Below, in pieces: positions 11,536 through 23,380 of a DNA stretch of 64,000 bases. Each line of letters begins with the position of its first letter. The first letter of the stretch is position 1. Origin of the DNA: Neolentinus lepideus HHB14362 ss-1 (lineage: Eukaryota; Basidiomycota; Agaricomycetes; Gloeophyllales; Gloeophyllaceae); NCBI GenBank assembly GCA_001632425.1, contig KV425552.1, forward strand, positions 252,899 through 316,898. The letters are read 5' to 3'. The notes below the pieces were generated by a model. The model was not told the origin of the DNA, ran no database searches, and saw only the letters and a list, made by a program, of their open reading frames with translations. A program made the translations under genes and the position numbers.

Positions 11536-13713
11536 TTAAGATTCAACTCTGGTCATCACGAAGCCGCATTCAAAAGCGGCCACGTCGAGAGAAGAGTTCA
11601 GATCTCTCCATTGGCCGACAAAATTGTCGCCCTGAACGTAGCCGCGAAAGACCGCAGGCCCGAGGTGAGCCTGGTTCGCATTCGTCTGCATATTCAAGAG
11701 AAATAGATTAATTCCAAAGAACAAATCTAGAGCGGGATTGTTCAACTTACGGGCCTGCGTACTAAGCACACCAGTCCATCCCAAGGTCTGACTCTTCCCA
11801 CGAACGTGTAATGGCCCCATGCAGTCCCGTGCACGCGTTCCGTTTCACCGGTGATGATAATATCGGACACGTTGGATGCGACTTGCGTCAGAGTGTCCTC
11901 ATATTCATCAGAGTCGATGTACGACGGGTCAACACCGTCGGAAATTGCAGTCTCGGAATCTGATTCGGGCTCGTCCTCCACCCAGGTCGATGTTTGCTTG
12001 GCCGATTTACAAAGATACCTATGTGATGAGGATGGCGGGGCGAGAGTTTCGTAGCGGATGATGCGGTCATATATGGGGTCATATATTTCCAGGTGGTCCT
12101 GTGGTGGCAAATTAACAAAAGAATTAATATTTTGAGGTGAACAACACTGGTACAAGTTCGACGAACCTCACGCTCGCGCAGAATAGACCCACGAGGCAGC
12201 CATGCATTAAGGAGGTCGTTGCCCCACTCGTCCTCACCAAAATCGAGAGCGTCCTCGTGGGCCAGACAGTGATGTTCCTTTAATGTGACATATAGCGGCC
12301 TGTGCATGACATGTACTTCTAGCGCCCGGATGTGCGAAGGCGTCCGCGAGTTTTGCGCTTCGTGGGCAACAAGACCGAAGAATCTCTCTTGCGAGGGCAC
12401 CTGATGGTGAAGGATAATCAGTATAATTCAAATCTTCACAGGAAATATAGCATAACTTACAAGCATCCTGCCCCTCCATCTTCCTGCAACTTGACCGAAC
12501 TCATAAACGACCCCTCTCATGGTCCCGCCGTTGTCCCAGGGATTCCAACACCCCACTAGCCTGTACCACAACTGCTCCCAATGCTCGCTCCCGTCTCGTC
12601 GCGGGCACCTGACGTTCATCCCACTCTCGAAGTCATCAATATCTTCGAAGGTCGGCCCGTCCCGGCCCGCGGCATCCCTTTGTGCTCTGGTCATCCCGAA
12701 CTGAACAGGCTCACCTCGGGGCAGGCACGCGCGCCAACCGCCGGTTCTGGCAGCTGTGTCGAGCGCTAATTGAACCTCGGTACGCGCGGATGAGCACAAG
12801 ATCGCCCCGCCTGTGAGGGGCGGGCATGCGATCGTAAGGGGATGAGAGTAGTGAGTGATGGTGCGAACATGAGGAATGACTGGGGACATCTGGTAGGACT
12901 TGGGGTCTTTAGGAGGCGGCGGTGGCGGGATTTCGTTTGGGCAGAGTGGAAGTAGTTGGTGATAATCAGTCGCATGGAATGACGGATACTGTGTGATGTA
13001 TCAATATCGTTACTCAAGCTGTAGGGAATGTGAACTGCGCGTACCTTGTAATTGGCTACTATGAAGGGGTGTAGCAGTTTCTGCAATTCCATTCGAAGGC
13101 GTGGATCCTCTCGCATCAGATCGTCTATTGCGATGCTTCAGGTGTATCCTCGGCAAACTGCGATGAACCGCTTACCTCTGTCCATGGTCGTCCAGAAGAG
13201 CCAGACAATCAACGACGCAATCTCGCTGTTGCTAAACCAATCGAAGGACCGAGTTCTGAATGACCATAGAATAACGTGCCATAGATATTGATGTATCCGA
13301 CCCCAATGCACAAGCTGTGCTCGATTGTGCTCGTCATGCTCAAGCATCATCAAGTATGCCGTCCAGAAATCATTCGACAGCTGCTCTAGACTGTCAATCT
13401 GACTCCGCCTCATCCTTTGAAGCATCTGACATCTCTTCATCAGTTCCTTGCCCAGACAGTGATCGGTGAACCACCGGGCAGGCAGTCTGCGGTGCACGGC
13501 CTGCACGTCAAACTTGGCTTTGAACGTGTCAGCGAGCAGCTTCCAGTTCGCGGGAAGAGAGATACTGATATTGATAGACTTCGACGTGAGCAGCAGTGAG
13601 ACCAGATCGACCGGGGGGCCGGCTATAGTGGATGTCGATACGTAGTAGGCAATCCTAGTCAGAACGTCCCCACAGAGGGTATCAAGCCGGAGGCGGGGTC
13701 GGTCGATGTCCAT
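11536..13713 (-). CDS. F-box protein with beta-rich C-terminal repeats
   Basis: Start at 13713 (MDIDRPRLRLDTLCGDVLTR). The N-terminal F-box-like region continues with RIAYYVSTS, VDLVSLLLTSKSINISIS and LLADTFKAKFDVQAVHRRL. Later exons hold WYRLVGCWNPWDNGGTMRG (about 12520), GRWRGRML, GTAWGHYTFVGRVRPWDGL (about 11800) and FRGYVQGDNFVGQWRDL. These repeats of the type F/Y-x-G-x-(V/W)-x(n)-G-W/R resemble the lipocalin-like strand repeats at the end of many Polyporales F-box proteins. The stop is at 11536. The acidic stretch DEPESDSETAISDGVDPSY lies between repeats. Likely an SCF adaptor; the ligand of the C-terminal part is unknown. Exon joins in the middle are inferred. Confidence 0.7.
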
Positions 13714-16700
13714 GGTGGTCGGTAGGGAGAGGATTCGCCAGACACACGGGACTTTATATACAGAACGTCAGAGACGGGGAACTAGGAGGATATGATGCAG
13801 ACATAGGAACAATCGGGCTGTGGCTGAAGTTGAGCGACGGGACTTGTCAGTAGTTGATACTTCTCCTCCGTGCAAACACGGCGTCCTGAGGCGAAAAACA
13901 GCCTAATCCAGAAAGCATTCCCCCTGCGACCGTGCCGCATCGTGTGTGCGAAAGGATGCAAAAAAAGCAAAGTGACCGTGTCCGTATTACCGTCAAAGTC
14001 CATTTCCGACTGATGGCTACTTGATCCCCGTCGCTGCCAGGGCCCGCGCGCCTTTTACGTACCAACATGTGGGCGCCAACCTCCGTCCTGTGCCCCGCCG
14101 GCATCGAGTTGATTTGATATGATCCTGAATGCAGGGTCCGCGCAAGCGAGGTGGCCACTTCCTCCTTTGGCCATCGTTTCATGCCACAGCCAGATCCCGC
14201 AGATCCCCGGCACGGGCACCAAGTATGTAAACAAGTAAACGGTAACCGTCGCCTCCTGCAACTCAAGGACGACGGCAAATATCCGAGTTGTGTTTTTCGC
14301 ATCTTCTCTTAGTAGTCGCGTACGCAACTCTCGCCGTGGCCTGAGAACGCGTTAGGAAAGCGTTTTCTAAACTGTCATTTGACCGGGCTATTCGCGCGAA
14401 GCGACAGTGTAATTCCATTGAATTATTTGCCGAACAGTGATTCTTTCATGATCTCTCGATTCTTTGACTCATCTCGGCGCCTGGAAATGAACACGCCGAT
14501 TGGCGGGGCGCAAATCAGTGCAACTGGACCCACAGAAAGATTGTACCGTGCTGAGACCTGCGCCGATCATATCCATGGGCATTCCTGTTCCACCGACATA
14601 TAGCGAACCCACATGGTATGTATCGCCCAAAAGGCCTCTGCCTTCGACTTCCCATGTCTATCATACGTATTGATATGTTGTCATAATGGCTTCCTCTCCC
14701 CTGCCTGTATCAATCATTTTGACCCACAACCTGAGAAACTCATGAGATGTACTTGCCCACACGGTGCCTGTCCCGACACCATCCAGTCAAGCGGTCTCAG
14801 AGCATTCCTGCCTGCACGGCGCGTTCTCATCTATATTTACCTACTGATTGATACAGCTGCGCTACTCGTCGAGGACTATGAATATCTTTGAAGATGTACT
14901 GGGTCTCTCACACCGACCTTCGAGATGGTTCCCGACCTTTTGTGGCCGAAGCACTTCTGCTTCGCGGCAGTGGACGTACCTCTCCCGCGTGAACCGTGCA
15001 TGTTACGTTCAGCGTTGCCTGTCAAACTTTGCACAGACTTACGTGAGGGCCAATCATCGTCATGAAGCAGCCGATCGGTAGAGTGTTCCCACTTGCGGGA
15101 CGGAGCCTGCACGGAGGAGATACCGAGGTCGCCTCGAGCTCCGCAATGTAGGTCCGGCAGATGCCTGCCTGACCACCTGTTCACCCAAAAGGACACCGAC
15201 GTTAAATGAAGCATGATGTGGACGATTGGAAGACAAGAGATACGATCATCGGAGCGTACCTACCGAATAACGTGAGGATGCTGTGGCCTAGACTGCACAC
15301 TAACGTACAACTGCGTGCAATGGAGGAGCGGGGGTGTGGGGAAGATCACGCGAGCGACGACAGAATAACTCGGCCTCAGTTGGAGGCAGCGATGACGATT
15401 GTCTCATTATCCAAGAAGGAAGTGTGGCACAAATGTGTTCGTTTCCAGTCTACGGGGTAGCTTTCTGCTCATTCGACGCGTCCGCAGATTGACTGGCAGG
15501 AACGCGTATCTGCTTCTATAATAGTCAGATGAGCGTGTAATGAAAAGGAAGTGTTGCGGAACCTACCGTGGTGACACTATTCTGTGTAATGCAGCCGCCA
15601 TACAAGGACTGTGTTGAACGAGCTAAAGACGCACGCCACCCGGCCACGCGAATAAACAAGCAACCTGACGAGTCTAAATTCATGGGGTCGTGGGGGGCGC
15701 TGTATTGGTGGAGTTGCACCTGTGACCTGTGCTATAGAACACGACTAAGGAGATGATCACAGCGCAGCTGTGGGGATTAGACGGGGCGCAGCGAGTTGGG
15801 AGGTGCCGAGATCAGGAATTCGTCGAGATCCGGCATCGCGTTCACGATTAGCCACAGTCCACAAACGGGAGGATTATGTTCGGATATATCGAGGATCAGC
15901 GGTGAAGGAAGACTGGAAAAATTCAGAGGAAGTGTAGAGGAGGATCCATTTAGTCCTGCTTCCAATACTCAACGGGAAGTGAGGGTTAAGCATGTTGGTG
16001 AAAATGGGCTGGACCCCGTGGGTCAGAGAACGAGATGAACTGGAATGAATAGAAAGACTGCGCAGAATGTCAGACGACGTAACGTGTGGAAGAGCGTTCC
16101 CCACAGTAGACGTTCGACAACGTACAGAACCCATGCATTGTTCAGAGCACGTAAACGAGCGCGGTCAAGTTATACCTCAGTGGAGTACGCAGCTGAACTA
16201 GGGAATGCCGCGTTCACGATCGTCCTCGATTCGATATCGGCCAGAACAACGATGACTAAGCCGATAACTCTGATGCAGGTGACACTGCACCCAGAATGTA
16301 GAGGACGTGTATGGGAAACAGAACGACTACATGGGAGACGCCGAGATGGCTCCGTGCGGCACATTGATCGGATATGCCACGCATGCAGTGCAACAGTAGC
16401 GCGAAACGCGGAGGGTACTGATGAGTTTGCACCGACGTCTAGGTAAGATAAGCCCCCCTCCAGGCAGGAGGCCATATTCCACTTCTATATCCAGAGATTG
16501 AAAAGTGTTCATGAGACCTGGGCATGTTCGATATGCAAACGACGATACGAAGAATACGGCGAGTTTCCTGGTCGAATACACTTTTTTGGATCGCCGTGGA
16601 GAATGTAGTCAATGCGTGACTCACTGATAGACGTATGGAGCGCTATCTGAGGGACGTCTTGATGATTTGTGCTTGATTCTACTAATCCACCAATGGCCCC

Positions 16701-19700
16701 TAAATGCGTCTGCCGAGGTTGACTCCACATAAACGCAAATCTCCTGGAGACATCCACCCAGGTAATAGAGTTCCGGCGAGTCAGAGTAAATGGGCCTTGG
16801 TAATTGGCAGCTGCTGTTCCCGATCTATGTCCGATGCCTTCATGGAGGGTAGCACGTTAATGGCAGAATAAGTCACGATTGGATCCATGACTTGTATTAA
16901 CCATTGGGCCTGCATGCGGATCCGCTCGAGAAATTTCAGAAACAACCAGTATATAAAGAATATCAGATTCAGGTTCATTCTCTTCCAAGTGGGAAACATC
17001 AGGAGCGATAGTGTGACTTCCAGGAGGCTCGGAACACAAGTGGTAGCAGAGTTGGACGTGAATGATCGCAGCGTGCAGACCAGGCCACGTGTCTGCCACG
17101 TGAGTCCTTCTTCGAGGCTCTGAAGCCCCAAATCTCTTTCCTATCTGTACAGCTGCTGGGACTCATGAGCACAGAAGTACCGAACCCGCAAATCCTCGAC
17201 GTGCGTGGCGCGTATGTAACGAAAATTTGTGACGGTCCTCGATACCATCCCTTTCGGCGGTAACGTTGCATTGACGACCCTGAAACCATGTACATGGTCG
17301 TGTGTCCGCGCGCCTGGGCAGGCTAAAAGGAACTATGCCCAGTGCGGGCCAAGTTGTGATCTGTGAGTCAATCCCCGATCTCACCGCGAACATCCGGTTG
17401 TGGTTGCACAAGGAATGTTCGTGACATCTAGCCGGGCCTTGTATTGCCCGACACCGAACGATGGAGACGGAAGTCCTCTCATTTTGGAATTGTTCCACTC
17501 TTTCCAAGGAAAAGCGGGCCTGCCAGCTAGGATCTTTGCCGGTGTGTGCTGCAATCGCAAGGTTCGCCGTTACCGTTTCAATTGCCTTGTTTTGTAAATC
17601 CTAGCCAATTCACGATGCGTTCCTATTATGTGCCCCACGTGCGGGCATTACCAATAGAAAACACGCAACAAGCAATCCGATCAAATACTGACATGTGCAC
17701 TCGGCCATTTCAGTAGACGATCCACTGGAAGGCGCGTCGCGGTCTTTCAATTGCCGGGCCTTGCCCGGGTAACGCTTAGCCTCGAAGAATGTCGCGTCCG
17801 AGTCGGTTTCATGACTTGCTGCCTCCTATGTGAAACGGCTGATATGGTAGAGTCACGACGAGCTCTGTTACAACGATAACCACAACCGCAAAAGCTAAGT
17901 AATTTGATTCAAAGCTCCAGACTCCTTGCAACGTCGCTTGATCACACCCAAGGCTCACACGAGCTGCACAATACAATAACCAACAGACCACTCTGAAACA
18001 GCGGAACTTGCTCAGGTAAAGGGGGGATCGGCTGTCTCTCGTGCAATGTACCGTCGCTATGCGATTGTAAACTACCGGGTAGAGATGCCGAATCTTAGAT
18101 AATGGATATACGGCTAATGATCTCTATGCTTTACAGGAGATTTTGCGATACTCGAATTAGGACCTCGGAACAACAAATGTCGATCGGTATAACGTCACAT
18201 CGACAGCGCGACTAGACAAACTTGCGAGGTGCCCCTGATCCACATTAAGTGAAAAACGTTATTGCGTTGACCAAATTGCATATTTTGACATCGGACACCA
18301 CAACAGGCAAGTGTGGACATTACAAGTAATTATTTGTTGACTTCTACGGATGTAATGGACGCGAAACCCTTCGCGTCTTCAACTACGTCAGTGGCTAATC
18401 TGAGCGGCGACTACTATCATTTCCGTCTTTTTGTGTCAGCTGCCATTAGCTTCAGAGCGCTAGAACAGACCTCGGACAATATACGGACACAACGATCAAC
18501 TGGACTTCCTCTTTTCAAATATTCTGGATGTAGAAGAATAACATACAGGGTTGATCGTGCCGCAAAATCGTGCAATCGCTCCGGATTAGCTGAGAATCCA
18601 GCGAGTCAGCTAGTGCCACGGAGGGTGCTGGAACACCGACGTATATTACCATCGCGTGAAATTCGGCACGCGGTCCATATGTGATGTGTTATTCCAGTCT
18701 TTCTGATGAATGTTAAACATGATTTCAACTAGCGGTCATGTTTCGGTTCGTTTCCGCTCTGTCCCTGGTACAGCGACAGGCCCGCTGTAGAAGAAAACTA
18801 GCGGTACGATGTTTTCCGTATTCTATCATATTTTTGACGGTCATTTGAATATTCAGGTAAGGTTCTGTGAAACTCTTGTACGGTGAGAGATGCAGAGCTT
18901 TCCTTGCCCTCTCAGAAATTACGTCGTGTCGTGTTGCGGATCAACAGCAAGGGTCGGCATATTCTATCCTGCCATTTTACGCGCTCTCGTTGCACACGTA
19001 TTCCGAAAAGGTTTGAAGGGCATCAAATGCTCGCCTTCTGGATTTAATGCTAATGATGTTCAGTATATTGGTCTATCTGCCGTGCCTGCCGTGTCGTATG
19101 TCAGGGAGGCTCGAACTCGGTCACGTCAAGCTCCGGGCGTGACGTCGGACACAAATTCGCAACATGGCACGAAATAGACACAAGAAAGACCAAGAGGCGG
19201 CCTTAATACGGCGGAAGTGGCACTTATGTCCAATGATTCATGGCAAGGCTGATTCTCCTTTGTTCCTATTCAAATATTCACGGCTGGAGCCTAGGTCCCT
19301 CTCGGAGGAATCCGCGACTGCGACCGTATACTTGGAGGGCGTACTGGGAAGAACTGAGAAGAAGTACTCTGTAGGCTAAGTTTAACGGACACCAGTAAGT
19401 TCTGTTTTGAGCTCCGTAACGCAGGACTTTCAGGGATCTTGACAAAAGAGAAAAGATGGATTGGTAGATTCTCTTCGAATGAATGACAGACCCGATCGCA
19501 ATTGTATTCGAAGGAGACGCTGAGTTTGAATTCAGGGAACAGAGAAATGTCGATGATACCCGGTTCGTACCTCAAAATATCGAGATATTTCGGTGACATC
19601 GTACCCACTCAGCGGCTCATATAATGCCCATCCATCAATGATATGGACTCGTTCTAGCGAGGAGTAAAGTCAATTCACATATCCAATGTATGGAATGAAT

Positions 19701-20710
19701 TGCTGTCGTGGCAGCTACCGAGCGATAACATCTTCGAGGCATGGCCTCGCCAGCGTATCTGGAAGGATGTCTATGATCATCCTGGGTTCCACAGGACAGC
19801 ATTCAGTCGGCAGGCATACTAGCCGTCCTCATTTTACCCAAATTTTAACCGTTCTTCGTACTAACCGTTCGCTTGGAACTTGCTTGTCAATCGAACGCGA
19901 AAGTTCTTGCATCATGGCCCTGCATCGGTACCGGCGACTGTACATGTCAACGGCAGTTGTGTCAACCGGCAGCCGTGTCAACTGTCGGGCGTGCTGTTCT
20001 CAAGCATACATGACTGGACGCCTCCCTGAACCCGTCTTAGGAGGGTCTGATCCTGTTGGGCCCTCTTCCAGCTTAACTCGGGTTTCTTTATACCCAGTTC
20101 AAGGAAGGACCTTCAGTGGTAGGATCTAGTACTCAGGCTTGTTGCGCCACACGGCAGCAGAGCAATAAACTATTGCTATCTTGCCCGCAGAAGTTCCTTC
20201 AGAACGGTTTTCCACGGCACGTACACGTTTTGGTTGAGCGGATGCGCTCTGCTCATCATATGCAATTTCTTAAGCTTTTCACTTACCATCTCCGCAATTG
20301 GACATGTCTGGATTGTTGGCCGACCACTCCCCATTATCATTGTGTGTGGTGTGAGTCAGGTCGGCTCCGAGTCGGTAGCTTTTGAACGCGTGTCAGGTTC
20401 GAGTTCAATAGCGACTGGCGTTTCCCTAACGAGACATTCCATGCTTCGATCAAAAGTAGAGGGCCAGCAATACAACTCAGCTGCAAAACAAAATCTAGTA
20501 CAACAAGAGTAAGTACAACAATACAATATGAACGATGTATGTACCAGATCTTATATATAGTATATGACTACCGTGAGTCCGTAGCGCCAATGAAATGTCC
20601 ATTCGCTAATGTTCTTCAGGTCGTATGGGAGCGCAGGGAGTGAATGAACGTTGGAGAGGTCCAGAAATAGTTTCTCCTCTCTAATATTAAGTCTTAGATG
20701 AAGGATGGAA
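13714..20710. other. Seven-kilobase stretch without a supportable gene
   Basis: Both strands contain only short open frames (mostly under 120 codons) that do not chain through plausible introns and match no family I know. One minus-strand segment near 16860-17100 (PPGSHTIAPDVSHLEENEPE) looks mildly protein-like. A three-copy 15-16-bp tandem motif lies at about 19945-19990. No terminal repeats, reverse transcriptase, transposase or integrase motif was seen. Likely decayed or intergenic DNA. Confidence 0.5.
19945..19990. repeat. Short imperfect tandem repeat, three copies
   Basis: TGTCAAC followed by a variable 8-9-base tail (GGCAGTTG, CGGCAGCCG, TGTCGGGCG) occurs three times in a row at a 15-16-bp spacing. 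It is the only ordered repeat I saw in the gene-poor interval. Confidence 0.5.
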
Positions 20711-21618
20711 TCAAGCGTTTTCGACAGCGTCTGCACAGAGTCCGCAACCAATGCATTCCAAGCAGCCTATGTTCCAAGAAGGTGAGTATACGGTACCATT
20801 GTTTCATAGTCTATCACTCACCAAGGCCACCACAGCAGGCGCAGAGATAGCATGGGCAACACAACGGATTCTCGAAGGAGCCTGAAACGCGGGCGCCTCA
20901 GTATATTGCATGTCACATGAGACCTATGCGTACCTCTGCAGCACCAGAAACTGAGCATTATGCTCGCCAGCACGACGAGAAAGAGTCCAACGAATACGAT
21001 GATCAGGTAATCTAAACAAGTATGAGGCGATCTTCGTCCTAGGGTATATGGATTAAACATACATTTTCGATTCACAAAGGTCCCGTTGTTGCTCCCCGCG
21101 TTATCCCCTGTCGCCCTCTTCACAAGCTCTTCGCCAAGATCATCATATCCGAACAACAAGCCCGATAAGGTCGAGTCTGACTGGGCCAGCGCCACACACG
21201 CGACCATGATGAGTGAAAGAATTGCCAATAGAGCAGGTACTAGGAGCCATCGCTTGTTGGCATGGCGCATATGTGGCTGGTGATGAGGCGAGAAGTAACT
21301 ATGGTGTCCATTCTTTGGATTGAGTGTCGGACTAGTGTAGAGATTCAGGCCCGCCGGTGTCATAGGTTGGTTCGTTATGAGATATTCGGGTGCGGATTTC
21401 GTGTCCATCGTATCTAAAGCGGATGCAAAGGTACCGAAGGCTGTCGTAGACGGTGGCTGACGGGTATACAAGACGGGTGAGGGAGAAAAAGAGGTTCTTA
21501 AGTAGCTGCTGTTGCCAAGACCTTGCGCACTGCCTGCAGCCACCCGCAGTTGCGCTGCTTGATCCAAAAATAGAAACCTACTGACTGGGACACGTGCGTG
21601 CTGTGCAAAGAAGCCCAC
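20711..21618 (-). CDS. Two-TM membrane protein with cysteine-rich cytosolic-type tail
   Basis: The N-terminal part is polar and rich in Ser, Pro and Tyr. A first membrane segment (LLVPALLAILSLIMVACVAL) is followed by a loop with NNGT and a second segment after an intron (YYLIIVFVGLFLVVLASIML). The last two exons, joined by clean GT-AG introns, encode FWCCRGSFENPLCCPCYLCA and then CCGGLGCLECIGCGLCADAV-ENA, stop at 20711. This gives about 12 Cys in about 40 residues. Translation may start at 21618, at 21408 (MDTKSAPEYL) or in an upstream exon. The tail is a pattern I associate with uncharacterised Agaricomycete proteins. Palmitoylation or metal binding are possible roles, not shown. The function is unknown. 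Confidence 0.7.
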
Positions 21619-21759
21619 CGACTATGTTTTAACCTCTTGTGGCTTGTACCCATAAATTTCTGCATAAACCTGCATGCTCTGCAGTAACCATGATGTCTGG
21701 TGTCCACCACCTGGTATGGGTTAGGACAATCGACTGTAGATGAGTAATTGATTATATAT

Positions 21760-22960
21760 ACTGACAACAGTAAATTGCTAGACAGACCGGGCAATCGACG
21801 TCAGAGTGCAGATGATAGATGTCGTGGCAATATCGCCCAGACAAAGAACAACAACTCTGAAGGTATATTTTGGTAAAGCTGCATATTAAACGATTCAAAA
21901 TTGTACCGAGCCACTTTGCGCTTGATGTTCTTCCAGGGCCCGGTGATGGGATGGACGCATCGCTCCAAGTCGTCCACATCTATGTTGCCCAAGGAAATCT
22001 CATGTCAGTGCAAATACCCGCATGCGCTCATATTGCGCTCAAATTCCTGAAGATTCCCCAATCCATTTGGAAAAAGCATGGAGATATATCTTTGCGTCCG
22101 CTTGGCAGGCCCAAAATCTTCTTCTTCGAAGTCTAAAAGAGTGTCTCCTAGGAGCCTGCCAAAGAATCAGGTGAGTAAGTGTACTTCTGTGGCAAAAGAC
22201 AAAGGTTTTCATGAGAGAATTACCAGCAAAATTGAATTCGCAGAGATGCAAGTTTGGGAGACGAGGGAAGAGAATTCTCTTGCCGTTGAACTTGGGTGAC
22301 GCTCCAACGTACAGGCAGCTCACAACAAGTTGCCTTCGGGAGTGCGCAGGGCATATCCCGGAATGCCTTCAATGGTTCGCGAAGACAAGGCCCTTCCAGT
22401 TCGTCATCAGAAAGAACAGAAATAGACACTTTTGAGACCTTTCATAAATAACCGTACTCCAAGTGTGGTATGAGTTCAGAGGGAAGATCACCAGATTCAT
22501 GATGACCAGAAAGAAGGCAGTCTAGAAGAATCCCGTATTCTCGTAGTGCTCTTCTGTCCGCGCTTGTCCAAACACAAAGAACTACTTCCCCCCTAATCGT
22601 AGGTCTTCCGAGTCCAGTAATCTGCACACGGCAGTGCTATTTCGCTTCGGAGGCCGCCTGCGACGTGAACAGACCGAACTACGCTCGGTCTGATCAAGTC
22701 TCGGAACACTGTGCTTGCATCACGAAGAGCGTAGATGTCACCAGGCACTGGTAACTGTAAGAATATGTGGAGCAACTCCGAGTAGTAGAAAGGATCTCGC
22801 TACGTCAATCGCGTCTTCCACTTTTTGTCCATCCATTCGATTTCCGCGGTCGAACCATTCATCCTTCGGCTCTCTTAGATATACACGCCTTTCAATGAGA
22901 AAATAGCAACTCACATTTGCAGGGCATTGTTTATGTTCGCCATGGTGTCAACATTTCCAT
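21760..22960 (-). pseudogene. F-box-like gene, probably decayed
   Basis: Reading from about 22960, coding-like pieces follow each other in different frames: FYYSELLHIFLQLPVPGDIY then ALRDASTVFRDLIRPSVVRS (F-box-like), RREYGILLDCLLSG-type sequence, SDDELEGPCLREPLKAFRDM, CLYVGASPKFNGKRILFPRL and LPNLHLCEFNFAGNSLMKTF (leucine-rich-like). Between the last two pieces (near 22315) the frame changes within a few bases, with no room for an intron; a similar change occurs near 22610. This suggests frameshifts in an old F-box/leucine-rich gene. Sequencing indels or unusual splicing are alternatives. Confidence 0.4.
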
Positions 22961-23380
22961 ATGTACAGCGGGAATAGGATCTGTGGTTTGTCGGATACCG
23001 GGCAGACCAATGGAATGCTGCTGCTCTATGGTATTAGTCCTGCAAGTAGATGATCTCAAATAATCGACATAGAAGATCTGTACACGTCATCACGAGGTCT
23101 CGTCCCTTCAGCCAGTCACCGAATACAACTTAAGGCGAATTCAGGTCACCATTCATTCGACCCTCGGACCATGCGTAAGAAGCGTGCTTGTTTTAATCGA
23201 CGTTCAATTGCTACGACAATGTGGCTGAAGCACTGTTCCTCCACATAAGGACGGATCTAGAAGTAGGATCTGATGGAGGCCCGTGTCAAAGGCGCAGATA
23301 TATTCAGCCAACATCACTCACTGATATTGTACCGTAGAGACCCAGAGCCCAGCCAAAAACGATAATCCTTGCCAAAAGCA
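22961..23380. other. Intergenic spacer
   Basis: No coding signal on either strand. It lies between the decayed F-box-like locus and the 3' end of the Rieske-DUF455 gene. Confidence 0.5.

Noticed and set aside
17430..17770. GCCGGGCCTTG occurring twice about 320 bp apart, considered as terminal repeats
   Set aside because: The similarity does not extend beyond eleven bases and no internal transposon features are present.
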